Below are positions 1 through 6,228 of a stretch of 8,204 nucleotides of DNA, one piece after another. The notes below the pieces were generated by a model. The model was given only the letters and a program-made list of their open reading frames with translations. It had not been told where the DNA came from and ran no database searches. This DNA comes from Actinomycetes bacterium (GTDB taxonomy: Bacteria; Actinomycetota; Actinomycetes; Actinomycetales; Cellulomonadaceae), in the NCBI GenBank assembly GCA_023418375.1, contig JAEZZV010000301.1, positions 1 to 8,204 on the forward strand, written 5' to 3'. How positions within the stretch are numbered: the stretch's first letter is position 1; each line of letters starts with the position of its first letter. The translations under genes and the position numbers were made by a program.

Positions 1-314
1 GGCGGGCGCAGCGCGTCGTCGAGGAGCGCGGCGAGCCGGGCCAGGGCGGCGTCGCGGTTGCGCAGCTGCGACCGGTGCTCGGACGCCACCACCGTGAGGA
101 CCCCGTCGACGAGCCTGCGGGCGAGGCGCTCGACCGCTCGCGCGCGCAGGTCGGGCGGCAGGGCCGTCGTGCCGGCGAGGTCGAAGGAGAGCTCGACCCG
201 CGAGTCCGTCGTGTTCACGCCCTGGCCGCCGGGGCCGCTCGACCGCGAGAAGCGCCAGCTCAGCTCGGCCGCGTCGATCGCGTGGCCGGAGCGCAGGAGC
301 AGGGGGTCGGGCAC
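1..314 (-). CDS. arfB: ArfB/YaeJ-type peptidyl-tRNA hydrolase (ribosome rescue), partial
   Basis: This is the 5' part of a class-I release-factor-like protein; the 3' end lies beyond base 1. Translating the complementary strand from GTG at 314-312 gives about 104 residues. Near residues 27-40 they contain SGPGGQGVNTTDSR, the GGQ peptidyl-hydrolase motif in its characteristic setting, where the Gln helps water attack the ester bond of peptidyl-tRNA on stalled ribosomes. The domain begins within about 20 residues of the N-terminus and lacks the codon-recognition domains of RF1/RF2, which fits stand-alone ArfB (usually about 140 residues). The basic C-terminal tail that enters the empty mRNA channel is cut off, so it cannot be checked. 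The GTG is preceded at 6 nt by CAGGCT, matching the leaderless pattern seen elsewhere in the window. An ATG slightly further upstream is in another frame. The gene diverges from the GNAT gene. Family assignment is firm; the exact subfamily is less certain without the tail. Confidence 0.9.
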   Translation of the reverse strand, partial: MPDPLLLRSGHAIDAAELSWRFSRSSGPGGQGVNTTDSRVELSFDLAGTTALPPDLRARAVERLARRLVDGVLTVVASEHRSQLRNRDAALARLAALLDDALRP

Positions 315-320
315 GGCCCC

Positions 321-326
321 AGCCTG
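321..326 (-). promoter_or_regulatory. Candidate -10 box for leaderless arfB transcript
   Basis: CAGGCT on the minus strand ends exactly 6 nt before the GTG at 314. This is the spacing expected when the transcript begins at the start codon, as is common in actinomycetes (consensus TANNNT). The first base deviates from the consensus and there is no clear -35 element or Shine-Dalgarno. Confidence 0.4.
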
Positions 327-359
327 CCACCCGTGGTGCGGCCGTCGCGGGACATGGGG

Positions 360-365
360 CAGGGT
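360..365 (+). promoter_or_regulatory. Candidate -10 box for leaderless GNAT gene transcript
   Basis: CAGGGT is followed by 6 nt (366-371) and then GTG at 372. The spacing is the same as at guaA and the glycosyltransferase gene, but the box is a weaker match to TANNNT. It lies in the 57-bp divergent gap shared with arfB. It is the main reason for preferring GTG 372 over the in-frame ATG at 354. Confidence 0.35.
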
Positions 366-371
366 GGGCGC

Positions 372-989
372 GTGGTGACGCTGCGCGGCTACCGGCCCGA
401 CCGGCCGCAGGACCTGACGGACGTGTACGACGTGTGCGTGCGGACCGCCGACGCCGGCGAGGACGCCCGCGGCGTGCTCTCCGAGGACGACCTGTGGGGC
501 GACATCTTCGCCGGGCCCTACCTCGCGCTCGAGCCCGAGCTGGCGTTCGTGCTCGACGACGGCGCGCGCGTCGTCGGCTACGTGCTCGGCACCGCGGACA
601 CCGCTCGCTGGGCCGCCGAGCACCGGGCCCGGTGGCTGCCGCGCGTCGCCGACCGGTACCCCCTGGGGGAGGCGCCGACGGACCGTGAACGGGATCTCGT
701 CGACCTGCTGCACCACCCGGAGCACAACGTCCGCCCCGAGCTCGCCGACCACCCGGCGCACCTGCACATCGACGTGCTGCCGGAGTACCAGGGCGGAGGC
801 CACGGCCGCGCCCTCATCCAGGCGTTCCTGGCGGCGCTCGCGGCGCGGGACGTCCCGGCCGTCCACCTCGGGGTGTCGCCCAGCAACACCCGCGCCCGCG
901 GCTTCTACGCGCACCTGGGCTTCCACGAGCTGCCGGTCGTCGAGCCCGACGTCGTCTACCTCGGCCGCACGACGGGCGTCGCCGCGTGA
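372..989 (+). CDS. GNAT family N-acetyltransferase, O-GlcNAcase C-terminal-domain-like
   Basis: A 205-residue single-domain GNAT acetyltransferase. The acetyl-CoA pyrophosphate loop is QGGGHG, within the stretch LHIDVLPEYQGGGHGRALI, followed by the usual amphipathic helix. The later GVSPSNTRARGFYAHLGF is the motif B region with the Asn and Tyr typical of the fold. The earlier AFVLDDGARVVGYVLGTAD forms the central strands. The PAHLHIDVLP signature and the long insertion before it, with a WLPRVADRYP segment, recall the bacterial acetyltransferases related to the C-terminal domain of human O-GlcNAcase. The acceptor of that group is not settled, so no substrate is proposed. Start choices are ATG 354, GTG 372 and GTG 375, all in frame. 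GTG 372 is used because a -10-like box lies 6 nt upstream and no Shine-Dalgarno precedes any of them. DUF3817 follows after 34 bp, so the two may be co-transcribed. Confidence 0.9.
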   Translation: MVTLRGYRPDRPQDLTDVYDVCVRTADAGEDARGVLSEDDLWGDIFAGPYLALEPELAFVLDDGARVVGYVLGTADTARWAAEHRARWLPRVADRYPLGEAPTDRERDLVDLLHHPEHNVRPELADHPAHLHIDVLPEYQGGGHGRALIQAFLAALAARDVPAVHLGVSPSNTRARGFYAHLGFHELPVVEPDVVYLGRTTGVAA

Positions 990-1023
990 CGGCCGGGCCG
1001 CGCGGCAAGGCAAGATGGTGACC

Positions 1024-1416
1024 ATGGAAAAGGTGCGAGCCGCCCTGCAGCGCTACCGCGTGATGGCCTGGATCACGGGCGTGATGCTGCTGGTGCTGAC
1101 CGTGGAGATGCTGCTCAAGTACGTGCTGCAGGTCGACGACGCGGTGCTGCGCTGGGTGGAGTGGGTGCCGTTCGCGCACGGCTGGATCTACGTCGTCTAC
1201 CTGGTCACGGTCATCGACCTGTGGAGCAAGCTCCGCTGGCGGTGGGGGCGGCTGGTCACGATGGTGCTCGCCGGCGTCGTGCCCGTGATGTCGTTCGTCA
1301 TGGAGGTGCGGGTGCACCGCGACGCGCTGGCCGCCGCGGGGCTCGCTCCGACGTCGGGCCCGGCCGCGGCGCCCGCCGTGGACGCCGGCCGCGAGGGCCC
1401 CCGCCGGCCTCACTAG
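1024..1416 (+). CDS. DUF3817 small integral membrane protein
   Basis: A 130-residue protein with three predicted membrane helices: about residues 12-35 (starting RVMAWITGVMLLVLTVEMLL), 47-67 (FAHGWIYVVYLVTVIDLW) and 74-96 (RLVTMVLAGVVPVMSFVMEV). These are followed by an Ala/Pro-rich, probably disordered tail of about 30 residues. The pattern RYRVMAWITG, an acidic residue late in helix 1, PFAHGW before helix 2, and PVMSF...E in helix 3 is that of DUF3817, an actinobacterial family of unknown function often found next to guaA. ATG 1024 is used; an in-frame ATG at 1015 would add three residues (MVT). An AAGG at 1007-1010 sits 4 nt before 1015, while CAAGAT lies 7 nt before 1024, so the start is open between these two. 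The TAG stop forms the first half of the guaA -10 box, and guaA begins 9 bp further on. Confidence 0.9.
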   Translation: MEKVRAALQRYRVMAWITGVMLLVLTVEMLLKYVLQVDDAVLRWVEWVPFAHGWIYVVYLVTVIDLWSKLRWRWGRLVTMVLAGVVPVMSFVMEVRVHRDALAAAGLAPTSGPAAAPAVDAGREGPRRPH

Positions 1417-1419
1417 ACT
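1414..1419 (+). promoter_or_regulatory. Leaderless -10 promoter element of guaA
   Basis: TAGACT is a full match to TANNNT. It is followed by 6 nt (1420-1425) and the guaA GTG at 1426, so transcription probably starts at the start codon. Its first three bases are also the TAG stop codon of the DUF3817 gene. No recognisable -35 hexamer is present 17 bp upstream. Confidence 0.65.
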
Positions 1420-1425
1420 CCGAGG

Positions 1426-3048
1426 GTGACCCAGCCTCCCGGGGGAACCCCGAGCGCCGAGACCACCGCCTCCGCACCGCAGGCCGCCGCCGAGCGGCCG
1501 GTGCTCGTCGTCGACTACGGCGCCCAGTACGCCCAGCTCATCGCGCGGCGCGTGCGCGAGGCCCACGTGTACTCCGAGATCGTGCCGCACACCTGGTCGG
1601 TGGAGCGGATGCTCGAGCGCAGCCCCGCGGCGGTCATCCTCTCGGGCGGGCCGGCGAGCGTGTACGAGCCCGGCGCCCCCGCGGTCGACCCCGCGCTGTT
1701 CGAGGCGGGCGTGCCCGTGCTCGGCATCTGCTACGGCTTCCAGGCGATGGCGCACGCGCTGGGCGGCGCCGTCGACGCGGCCGCCACCGGCGAGTACGGG
1801 GCCGCGACGGTGGCCGTCGACGAGCCGGGGGTGCTCCTGACGGGCTCGCCGAGCGAGCAGGCGGTGTGGATGAGCCACGGCGTGGCCGTGACGGCCGCGC
1901 CCGAGGGCTTCGAGGTGCTGGCGCGCTCGGCGGGCGCGCCGGTCGCGGCGTTCGAGGACCGCGCGCGCCGGCTCTACGGCCTGCAGTGGCACCCGGAGGT
2001 CAAGCACTCCCCGCTGGGCCAGCGGGCCCTGGAGAACTTCCTCTACCGGGGCGCGGGGCTGCGCCCGGACTGGACGGCGGGGAACGTCGTCGCCGAGCAG
2101 GTCGCCGCGGTGCGCGCCCAGGTGGGTGACGCGCGCGTCATCTGCGGGCTGTCGGGCGGCGTGGACTCCGCGGTGGCCGCCGCGCTGGTGCAGCGCGCCG
2201 TGGGCGACCAGCTGACCTGCGTGTTCGTCGACCACGGCCTGCTGCGCCGCGGCGAGGCCGAGCAGGTCGAGAAGGACTTCGTCGCCGCCACGGGCGTGCG
2301 GCTCGTGGTGGTCGACGCGCGGGAGCAGTTCCTGGGCGCGCTCGCCGGGGTGACCGACCCGGAGACCAAGCGGAAGATCATCGGCCGGGAGTTCATCCGG
2401 TCCTTCGAGGCCGCGGCCCGCGACCTCGTGGCGGAGGGCGGCGCGACCGGCGAGGAGGTGCGCTTCCTCGTCCAGGGCACGCTCTACCCCGACGTCGTGG
2501 AGTCCGGCGGCGGCGAGGGCGCGGCGAACATCAAGAGCCACCACAACGTGGGCGGCCTGCCCGACGACCTGCAGTTCGAGCTCGTCGAGCCGCTGCGGAC
2601 GCTCTTCAAGGACGAGGTGCGCGCGGTCGGGCTCGAGCTCGGGCTGCCCGAGGGGATCGTCTGGCGGCAGCCGTTCCCCGGCCCGGGCCTGGGCATCCGC
2701 ATCATCGGCGAGGTGACCGCCGAGCGCCTGGAGGTGCTGCGGGCCGCCGACGCCATCGCGCGCGAGGAGCTCACCCTCGCGGGCCTCGACCGGACCATCT
2801 GGCAGTGCCCGGTGGTGCTCCTCGCCGACGTGCGGTCGGTCGGCGTCCAGGGCGACGGGCGCACCTACGGCCACCCGGTCGTGCTGCGGCCGGTGAGCTC
2901 GGAGGACGCCATGACGGCCGACTGGACGCGCGTCCCCTACGACGTGCTCGCGCGCATCTCCAGCCGCATCACCAACGAGGTGCGCGAGGTCAACCGCGTG
3001 GTGCTCGACGTGACGAGCAAGCCGCCGGGGACCATCGAGTGGGAGTGA
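1426..3048 (+). CDS. guaA: GMP synthase, glutamine-hydrolysing (two-domain GuaA)
   Basis: A cytosolic enzyme that converts XMP to GMP using ATP and glutamine, the last step of de novo GMP synthesis. The 540-residue protein is complete. The N-terminal class-I glutamine amidotransferase carries the nucleophile Cys102 in GICYGFQAM, with His189 and Glu191 in LQWHPEV completing the triad. The ATP pyrophosphatase domain carries the PP-loop SGGVDS at 243-248. The substrate-contacting SHHNVGGLPDDL lies at about 371-382, and the C-terminal dimerisation domain ends in the family-typical KPPGTIEWE. There is a low-complexity Ala/Thr/Pro extension of about 24 residues before the first amidotransferase strand. 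GTG 1426 is fixed by the TAGACT box 6 nt upstream and by the stop codon of the previous gene. The gene converges on DGC-A with a 37-bp gap holding a hairpin. GMP feeds the GTP pool used by the cyclases downstream, but that is a metabolic link and not evidence of joint control. Confidence 0.99.
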   Translation: MTQPPGGTPSAETTASAPQAAAERPVLVVDYGAQYAQLIARRVREAHVYSEIVPHTWSVERMLERSPAAVILSGGPASVYEPGAPAVDPALFEAGVPVLGICYGFQAMAHALGGAVDAAATGEYGAATVAVDEPGVLLTGSPSEQAVWMSHGVAVTAAPEGFEVLARSAGAPVAAFEDRARRLYGLQWHPEVKHSPLGQRALENFLYRGAGLRPDWTAGNVVAEQVAAVRAQVGDARVICGLSGGVDSAVAAALVQRAVGDQLTCVFVDHGLLRRGEAEQVEKDFVAATGVRLVVVDAREQFLGALAGVTDPETKRKIIGREFIRSFEAAARDLVAEGGATGEEVRFLVQGTLYPDVVESGGGEGAANIKSHHNVGGLPDDLQFELVEPLRTLFKDEVRAVGLELGLPEGIVWRQPFPGPGLGIRIIGEVTAERLEVLRAADAIAREELTLAGLDRTIWQCPVVLLADVRSVGVQGDGRTYGHPVVLRPVSSEDAMTADWTRVPYDVLARISSRITNEVREVNRVVLDVTSKPPGTIEWE

Positions 3049-3071
3049 CCGGGGGCGTGACCGCGTCCCAG

Positions 3072-3088
3072 TGACGTCCCCGACGTCA
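3072..3088. terminator. Small symmetric hairpin between convergent guaA and DGC-A
   Basis: A perfect 7-bp inverted repeat (TGACGTC, loop CCC, GACGTCA) lies just after guaA. Its right arm includes the TGA stop of DGC-A (complement of 3086-3088). It would form the same hairpin in either transcript, so it could serve as a bidirectional terminator. It lacks a T-tract, as is usual at this GC content, and the stem is short, so the role is tentative. Confidence 0.45.
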
Positions 3089-4543
3089 GTCGGCGCCCAC
3101 CCGGGGGCCGCGGGGCTGCGGTAGGCCGCCGTTCTTCTGGCGGTACATGGCTGCGTCCGCGGCGGCGAGCAGGCCGTCCGCGGTCGCGCCCTCGCCGGGG
3201 CGCGCGACAGCGGTCCCCGTCGAGGCGCGCACGTGGTGCCGCGTCCCGTCGACGCGGACGGGGTCGGCCAGCGCGGCGGTGACCCGGCGCAGCACCTCGC
3301 GCGGGACGACCGTGGGGTCGCCCTCGGCGACGATCACGAACTCGTCGCCACCGAGCCGGGCCACCACGTCGTCGGCGCGCATGGCGCGGGCCAGCCGCCG
3401 GGCGACGACGGCGAGCACGCGGTCGCCCGCGGCGTGGCCGTGCACGTCGTTGACGGCCTTGAACCCGTCCAGGTCGCAGAAGACCACGGTGACGGCGGCC
3501 GAGGTGCCGAGCCCGACGCGGTTCAGGGCGTCCGAGAGCCGCTCGCCGAGCTCGCGGCGGTTGGCCAGACCGGTCAGCTCGTCCCGGCGCGCCGCCCGCT
3601 CCAGTCCCGCCCGGGATCGCTCGTGCGCGCGGGCGAGCATGCCGATGCGCAGGACCACGAGTGCCACGAGGGCGAGCATCCCGGCGCCGAGGGCGACCCC
3701 GTCGACCTCGCGCCCGCTGACCGCGAGCGCGATCGACGCGAGGGGCCCGACGGCGAGCACGGCGCCCAGCGAGCCCAGCGTCGAGGCGCCGAGGCCCGGG
3801 GCGGCGCACCGGTGCTGGTCCCCGCTCCGGACCACCGTCGGGTGCCAGACCGCGGCAGCGGTGGCGCAGAAGGCGACGATCCACAGCGGCGTGATCCACC
3901 ACGCGCCGTCCGGCTGCTCGGCCGTCGTGGTCCCGATGCGGGCGGCGAAGCCCGCCGTGGTCGCACCGGCCGCGACGACCAGGTACCGGACGGCCGGCGT
4001 GCGACCCTGCTCGGCCCGAGCAATGGTCACCAGGCAGCCGGTGGTCACGCCGAGGGCCAGGACGCAGGCCATGGACGCGAGGCCGAGTGAGGTGGGGGCG
4101 GTGCCGAGGTCCGGCCCGACCCCGCAGGCCCACAGGACCAGGCTCACGGCCACCGTCACGATGCCGGCGTCGACGAGGCCGGCCTGGGCGCGCCCGTCGC
4201 CACGCAGCAGGACGCACGCGCTCGCGACGACGAAGGAGCCGAAGGTCAGGACGGGGACCACCGCGAGCACCGGGCCGGCGTACGTCGTGCCGCGGAGCCA
4301 CACGAACCAGACGACGCTGTACGCCAGGAGCACGACCAGGCCCGCGCCGAGCCAGTCCCAGGGTCGCGGGTACGTCGGCCGCCGCGTGCGTCGGGCACGG
4401 ACGACGGATCCGAGGGCGAGGAGCAGCGCCACCTCGAGCACGACGCCCTGGGCGAGGCCCCGCAACGGGAGGCTCGCACCCACCAGGACGGCGGTGCACA
4501 CCAGGAAGCGGTTCCGCACGGCACGTTCCGCGAGGCGTGGCAC
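3086..4543 (-). CDS. Membrane-bound diguanylate cyclase (DGC-A), last gene of the array
   Basis: Predicted to make c-di-GMP from two GTP at the inner face of the membrane. The protein has 485 residues. Residues 11-304 contain about ten hydrophobic segments (near 11-26, 30-49, 63-83, 90-113, 122-143, 151-175, 185-202, 214-233, 255-275, 281-304). A short basic linker then leads to a GGDEF domain starting at DELTGLANRR (321-330). Within it, Asp357 (CDLDGFK) and Asp400 are metal ligands, Asn365 and Asp374 are guanine contacts, GGDEF is at 398-402, and the product-inhibition site RADD is at 389-392. All key residues are present, so the enzyme should be active and feedback-inhibited. The membrane part matches no sensor domain I can name. 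GTG 4543 is preceded at 6 nt by GATCAT, and it puts the GGDEF domain at the same residue number as in the two paralogues. It shares ANRRELGERL and AEGDP with DGC-B, its closest paralogue here. Confidence 0.95.
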   Translation of the reverse strand: MPRLAERAVRNRFLVCTAVLVGASLPLRGLAQGVVLEVALLLALGSVVRARRTRRPTYPRPWDWLGAGLVVLLAYSVVWFVWLRGTTYAGPVLAVVPVLTFGSFVVASACVLLRGDGRAQAGLVDAGIVTVAVSLVLWACGVGPDLGTAPTSLGLASMACVLALGVTTGCLVTIARAEQGRTPAVRYLVVAAGATTAGFAARIGTTTAEQPDGAWWITPLWIVAFCATAAAVWHPTVVRSGDQHRCAAPGLGASTLGSLGAVLAVGPLASIALAVSGREVDGVALGAGMLALVALVVLRIGMLARAHERSRAGLERAARRDELTGLANRRELGERLSDALNRVGLGTSAAVTVVFCDLDGFKAVNDVHGHAAGDRVLAVVARRLARAMRADDVVARLGGDEFVIVAEGDPTVVPREVLRRVTAALADPVRVDGTRHHVRASTGTAVARPGEGATADGLLAAADAAMYRQKNGGLPQPRGPRVGAD

Positions 4544-4549
4544 CGGTCC

Positions 4550-4555
4550 ATGATC
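4550..4555 (-). promoter_or_regulatory. Candidate -10 box for leaderless DGC-A transcript
   Basis: GATCAT on the minus strand ends 6 nt before the GTG start of DGC-A, keeping the A and T of TANNNT at positions 2 and 6. It would give DGC-A its own start within the 64-bp gap after DGC-B. There is no clear -35 element, so support is only the spacing. Confidence 0.3.
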
Positions 4556-4595
4556 GCAGCCACAGGAGGCGCCCGACGTCCGAAGGTCCCTTCAC

Positions 4596-4619
4596 CCGGC
4601 GGGCGGCTCAGCCCGCCGG
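4596..4619 (-). terminator. 9-bp perfect hairpin over the DGC-B stop codon
   Basis: A perfect inverted repeat: CCGGCGGGC at 4596-4604 and GCCCGCCGG at 4611-4619, with a 6-nt loop. The loop contains the DGC-B TGA stop (complement of 4608-4610). The strong GC stem could terminate or attenuate transcription between DGC-B and DGC-A, or protect the 3' end of DGC-B mRNA. No T-tract follows on the minus strand. Confidence 0.45.
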
Positions 4620-6131
4620 CGGGCCCGCCGTGCCCTCGGGGCGTTCGGACGCCGGCGTCCCGGACGCCGGGAGCCGCGGGAGCGCCGTCGTGCGCAGCAC
4701 GCCGTGGCGACGCGCGCGCTTCTGGCGGTACATCGCGGCGTCTGCGGCCGACAGCAGCCGGTCGGCGTCGAGCCCCGGTCCGGGCGTCCCGACCGCGGTG
4801 CCGGTGGCGATGCCGACCCGCGCGGTCAGCGGGCCCACCTGCACCGGAGCCTCCACGACGGCGGCGACGCGGCGCACCGTCTCGCTGGCCAGGACGCTGG
4901 GGTCGCCCTCGGCGACGACGACGAACTCGTCACCGCCGAAGCGCGCCACCAGGTCCTCCTGGCGGACGGCGCCGAGCAGCCGGCGCGCGACGACGGCCAG
5001 CACCTCGTCGCCCACGTGGTGCCCGTGCACGTCGTTGATCTGCTTGAAGCCGTTGAGGTCGGCGAACGTCACGACCACGGCCGGCGCCTCGCCGGACTGC
5101 ACCCGGGCCACCGACTGGGCGAGCCGCTCGCCCAGCTCGCGCCGGTTCGCCAGGCCGGTGAGCTCGTCGTAGCGCGCCATCCAGGCGAGCCTCGCCTGGG
5201 CCTCGTCGCGCGACCGCGACAGCAGCCAGATGCGGGTGAGCACCACCGGGATGAGCACGAGCGTCGAGACGCCCCCGAGCAGCTCGCCGCGGTGCCCCGC
5301 CGTCAGCTCGTGCGAGAGGCTCACGGCGGGCCCCACGGTGAGCGCGGCCCCCGTGGCGATGATGGTGGCCGTGCTGAGGTGCCCGACTCTCCGGACCCCC
5401 CGGGACGCCAGGCCCGCGGCTGCGGGGTGCGCCATCGCGCACGCCAGCACCGCGTACGCCAGCACCAGGACGGGGCCCGGCCACCACGCGCCCGTCGTCC
5501 CGCCTGGCGTCGTGGAGACGGCGCGGCCGAGGGTGGACGCCGTGAGGAGGACCGCGGCGAGCGGGAGCAGGCGCAGCGGCAACGGCCGCTCGACGCTCGT
5601 GTGGTGCATCGTCACGGTCGCCCCGACCGTGGCCGCCTGGACCAGCAGCGCGACCGTCGCCGCGTACTGCTGGGCGTCGGTCATGCCGGCTGCCTCGGTG
5701 AACGGCTCCAGCACGAGCTGCCACAGGGCCACCGCCGCGGACGTCGCGATGATCGCCGAGTCGAGCAGCGCACCGCTCGGCCCGGGGCGCGGGGCCAGGA
5801 GCAGGAGCACGGCCGCCACCAGCACCGCGGCGAAGCCCAGGGCCAGTGGGACGGCCTGCACGTTCAGCACCGGGAGCCCCAGCAGGTCGATGCGGACGAG
5901 CCAGAGGACGTCGGTCAGCACCAGTGCGGCCACACCGCCGACGAGCCAGCCCAGGCTCGCGTGACGTTCACGTCCCCGGGTGTGGAACGCGGCCAGCGCG
6001 ACGCCGAGCGTGAGCGCCCCGGCAGCGGCGACGACCGCGTCCTGGGCGGTGCCGCGCGTGAGGACGGCGGACGCCAGGAGAGCGGCGCCGACGACGGCGA
6101 CGGCGGCGGGCCGTCGGGAGGACGGGTCCAC
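4608..6131 (-). CDS. Membrane-bound diguanylate cyclase (DGC-B), middle gene of the array
   Basis: A 507-residue paralogue of DGC-A with the same plan: about ten membrane segments between residues 7 and 304, then GGDEF starting at DELTGLANRR (322-331). Asp358 (metal), Asn366 and Asp375 (guanine), GGDEF at 399-403 and the inhibitory site RQED at 390-393 are all present. The usual DLDGF is DLNGF here, a common substitution that leaves the metal-binding Asp in place. After the domain there is a Pro/Ala/Arg-rich tail of about 30 residues (478-507) that the other two lack. The open frame runs to an ATG at 6404, but that stretch has no hydrophobic segment and would overlap DGC-C. GTG 6131 is chosen because CACTCT lies 6 nt upstream and because it gives the same N-terminal length as the paralogues. 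The gap to upstream DGC-C is 97 bp and to downstream DGC-A 64 bp. Confidence 0.94.
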   Translation of the reverse strand: MDPSSRRPAAVAVVGAALLASAVLTRGTAQDAVVAAAGALTLGVALAAFHTRGRERHASLGWLVGGVAALVLTDVLWLVRIDLLGLPVLNVQAVPLALGFAAVLVAAVLLLLAPRPGPSGALLDSAIIATSAAVALWQLVLEPFTEAAGMTDAQQYAATVALLVQAATVGATVTMHHTSVERPLPLRLLPLAAVLLTASTLGRAVSTTPGGTTGAWWPGPVLVLAYAVLACAMAHPAAAGLASRGVRRVGHLSTATIIATGAALTVGPAVSLSHELTAGHRGELLGGVSTLVLIPVVLTRIWLLSRSRDEAQARLAWMARYDELTGLANRRELGERLAQSVARVQSGEAPAVVVTFADLNGFKQINDVHGHHVGDEVLAVVARRLLGAVRQEDLVARFGGDEFVVVAEGDPSVLASETVRRVAAVVEAPVQVGPLTARVGIATGTAVGTPGPGLDADRLLSAADAAMYRQKRARRHGVLRTTALPRLPASGTPASERPEGTAGPPAG

Positions 6132-6137
6132 CCACCA

Positions 6138-6143
6138 AGAGTG
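6138..6143 (-). promoter_or_regulatory. Candidate -10 box for leaderless DGC-B transcript
   Basis: CACTCT on the minus strand ends 6 nt before the GTG at 6131. It overlaps one of two direct copies of the hexamer GTCACT (complements of 6140-6145 and 6161-6166) whose starts are 21 bp apart, so a regulator binding those copies would cover the promoter. The -10 match is partial. Confidence 0.35.
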
Positions 6144-6167
6144 ACAGGGTCCGCCCGCGAAGTGACC

Positions 6168-6173
6168 TAGCCT
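6168..6173 (+). promoter_or_regulatory. Orphan TAGCCT -10-like box pointing into the 3' end of DGC-C
   Basis: TAGCCT on the plus strand is identical to the -10 box of the glycosyltransferase gene. It points away from DGC-B and toward the DGC-C 3' end. No start codon lies 6 nt downstream, and the plus-strand frames beyond it look like shadows. If active, it would make an untranslated RNA antisense to DGC-C. A match of this kind is expected about once by chance per strand in a window this size, so confidence is low. Confidence 0.2.
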
Positions 6174-6201
6174 GCGCGCGCCGCGACGCGCGCGCCGCGA
6201 C
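6174..6201. repeat. Perfect 14-bp tandem duplication between DGC-B and DGC-C
   Basis: The unit GCGCGCGCCGCGAC occurs twice head to tail (6174-6187 and 6188-6201). A shortened third copy retains CGCGAC at 6209-6214. The alternating GC runs (6174-6180 and 6189-6195) can also pair as a 7-bp hairpin downstream of the DGC-C stop codon, a possible weak terminator on the minus strand. The tract is otherwise non-coding. Confidence 0.7.
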
Positions 6202-6228
6202 GGCCGCTCGCGACGGTGCGTTGCCCCG

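Noticed and set aside
75..371. N-terminal extension of the GNAT gene to base 75
   Set aside because: The added segment lies antisense to the arfB coding sequence and does not resemble a GNAT N-terminus.
1015..1025. Near-palindrome ATGGTGACCAT at the DUF3817 start as an operator
   Set aside because: Short and explained by two nearby ATG codons; nothing else supports binding.
814..2874. 686-residue open frame antisense to guaA
   Set aside because: It lies opposite a certain gene, its His/Arg/Pro/Ala-rich translation shows no domain, and such frames are expected from GC bias at third codon positions.
3045..3075. Three GTGAC repeats after guaA as a regulator site
   Set aside because: Irregular spacing (12 and 14) and located at convergent gene ends; GTGA arises readily from stop codons in GC-rich DNA.
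3147..4553. 468-residue plus-strand frame opposite DGC-A
   Set aside because: Low-complexity Ala/Arg/Ser/Thr translation; DGC-A on the other strand has clear catalytic motifs.
2937..4595. 552-residue minus-strand frame overlapping DGC-A and the guaA 3' end
   Set aside because: It is the out-of-frame reading of DGC-A, rich in Arg/Gly/Pro, without domain content.
4704..6170. 488-residue plus-strand frame opposite DGC-B
   Set aside because: Arg/Gly/His/Asp-rich shadow with no recognisable fold.
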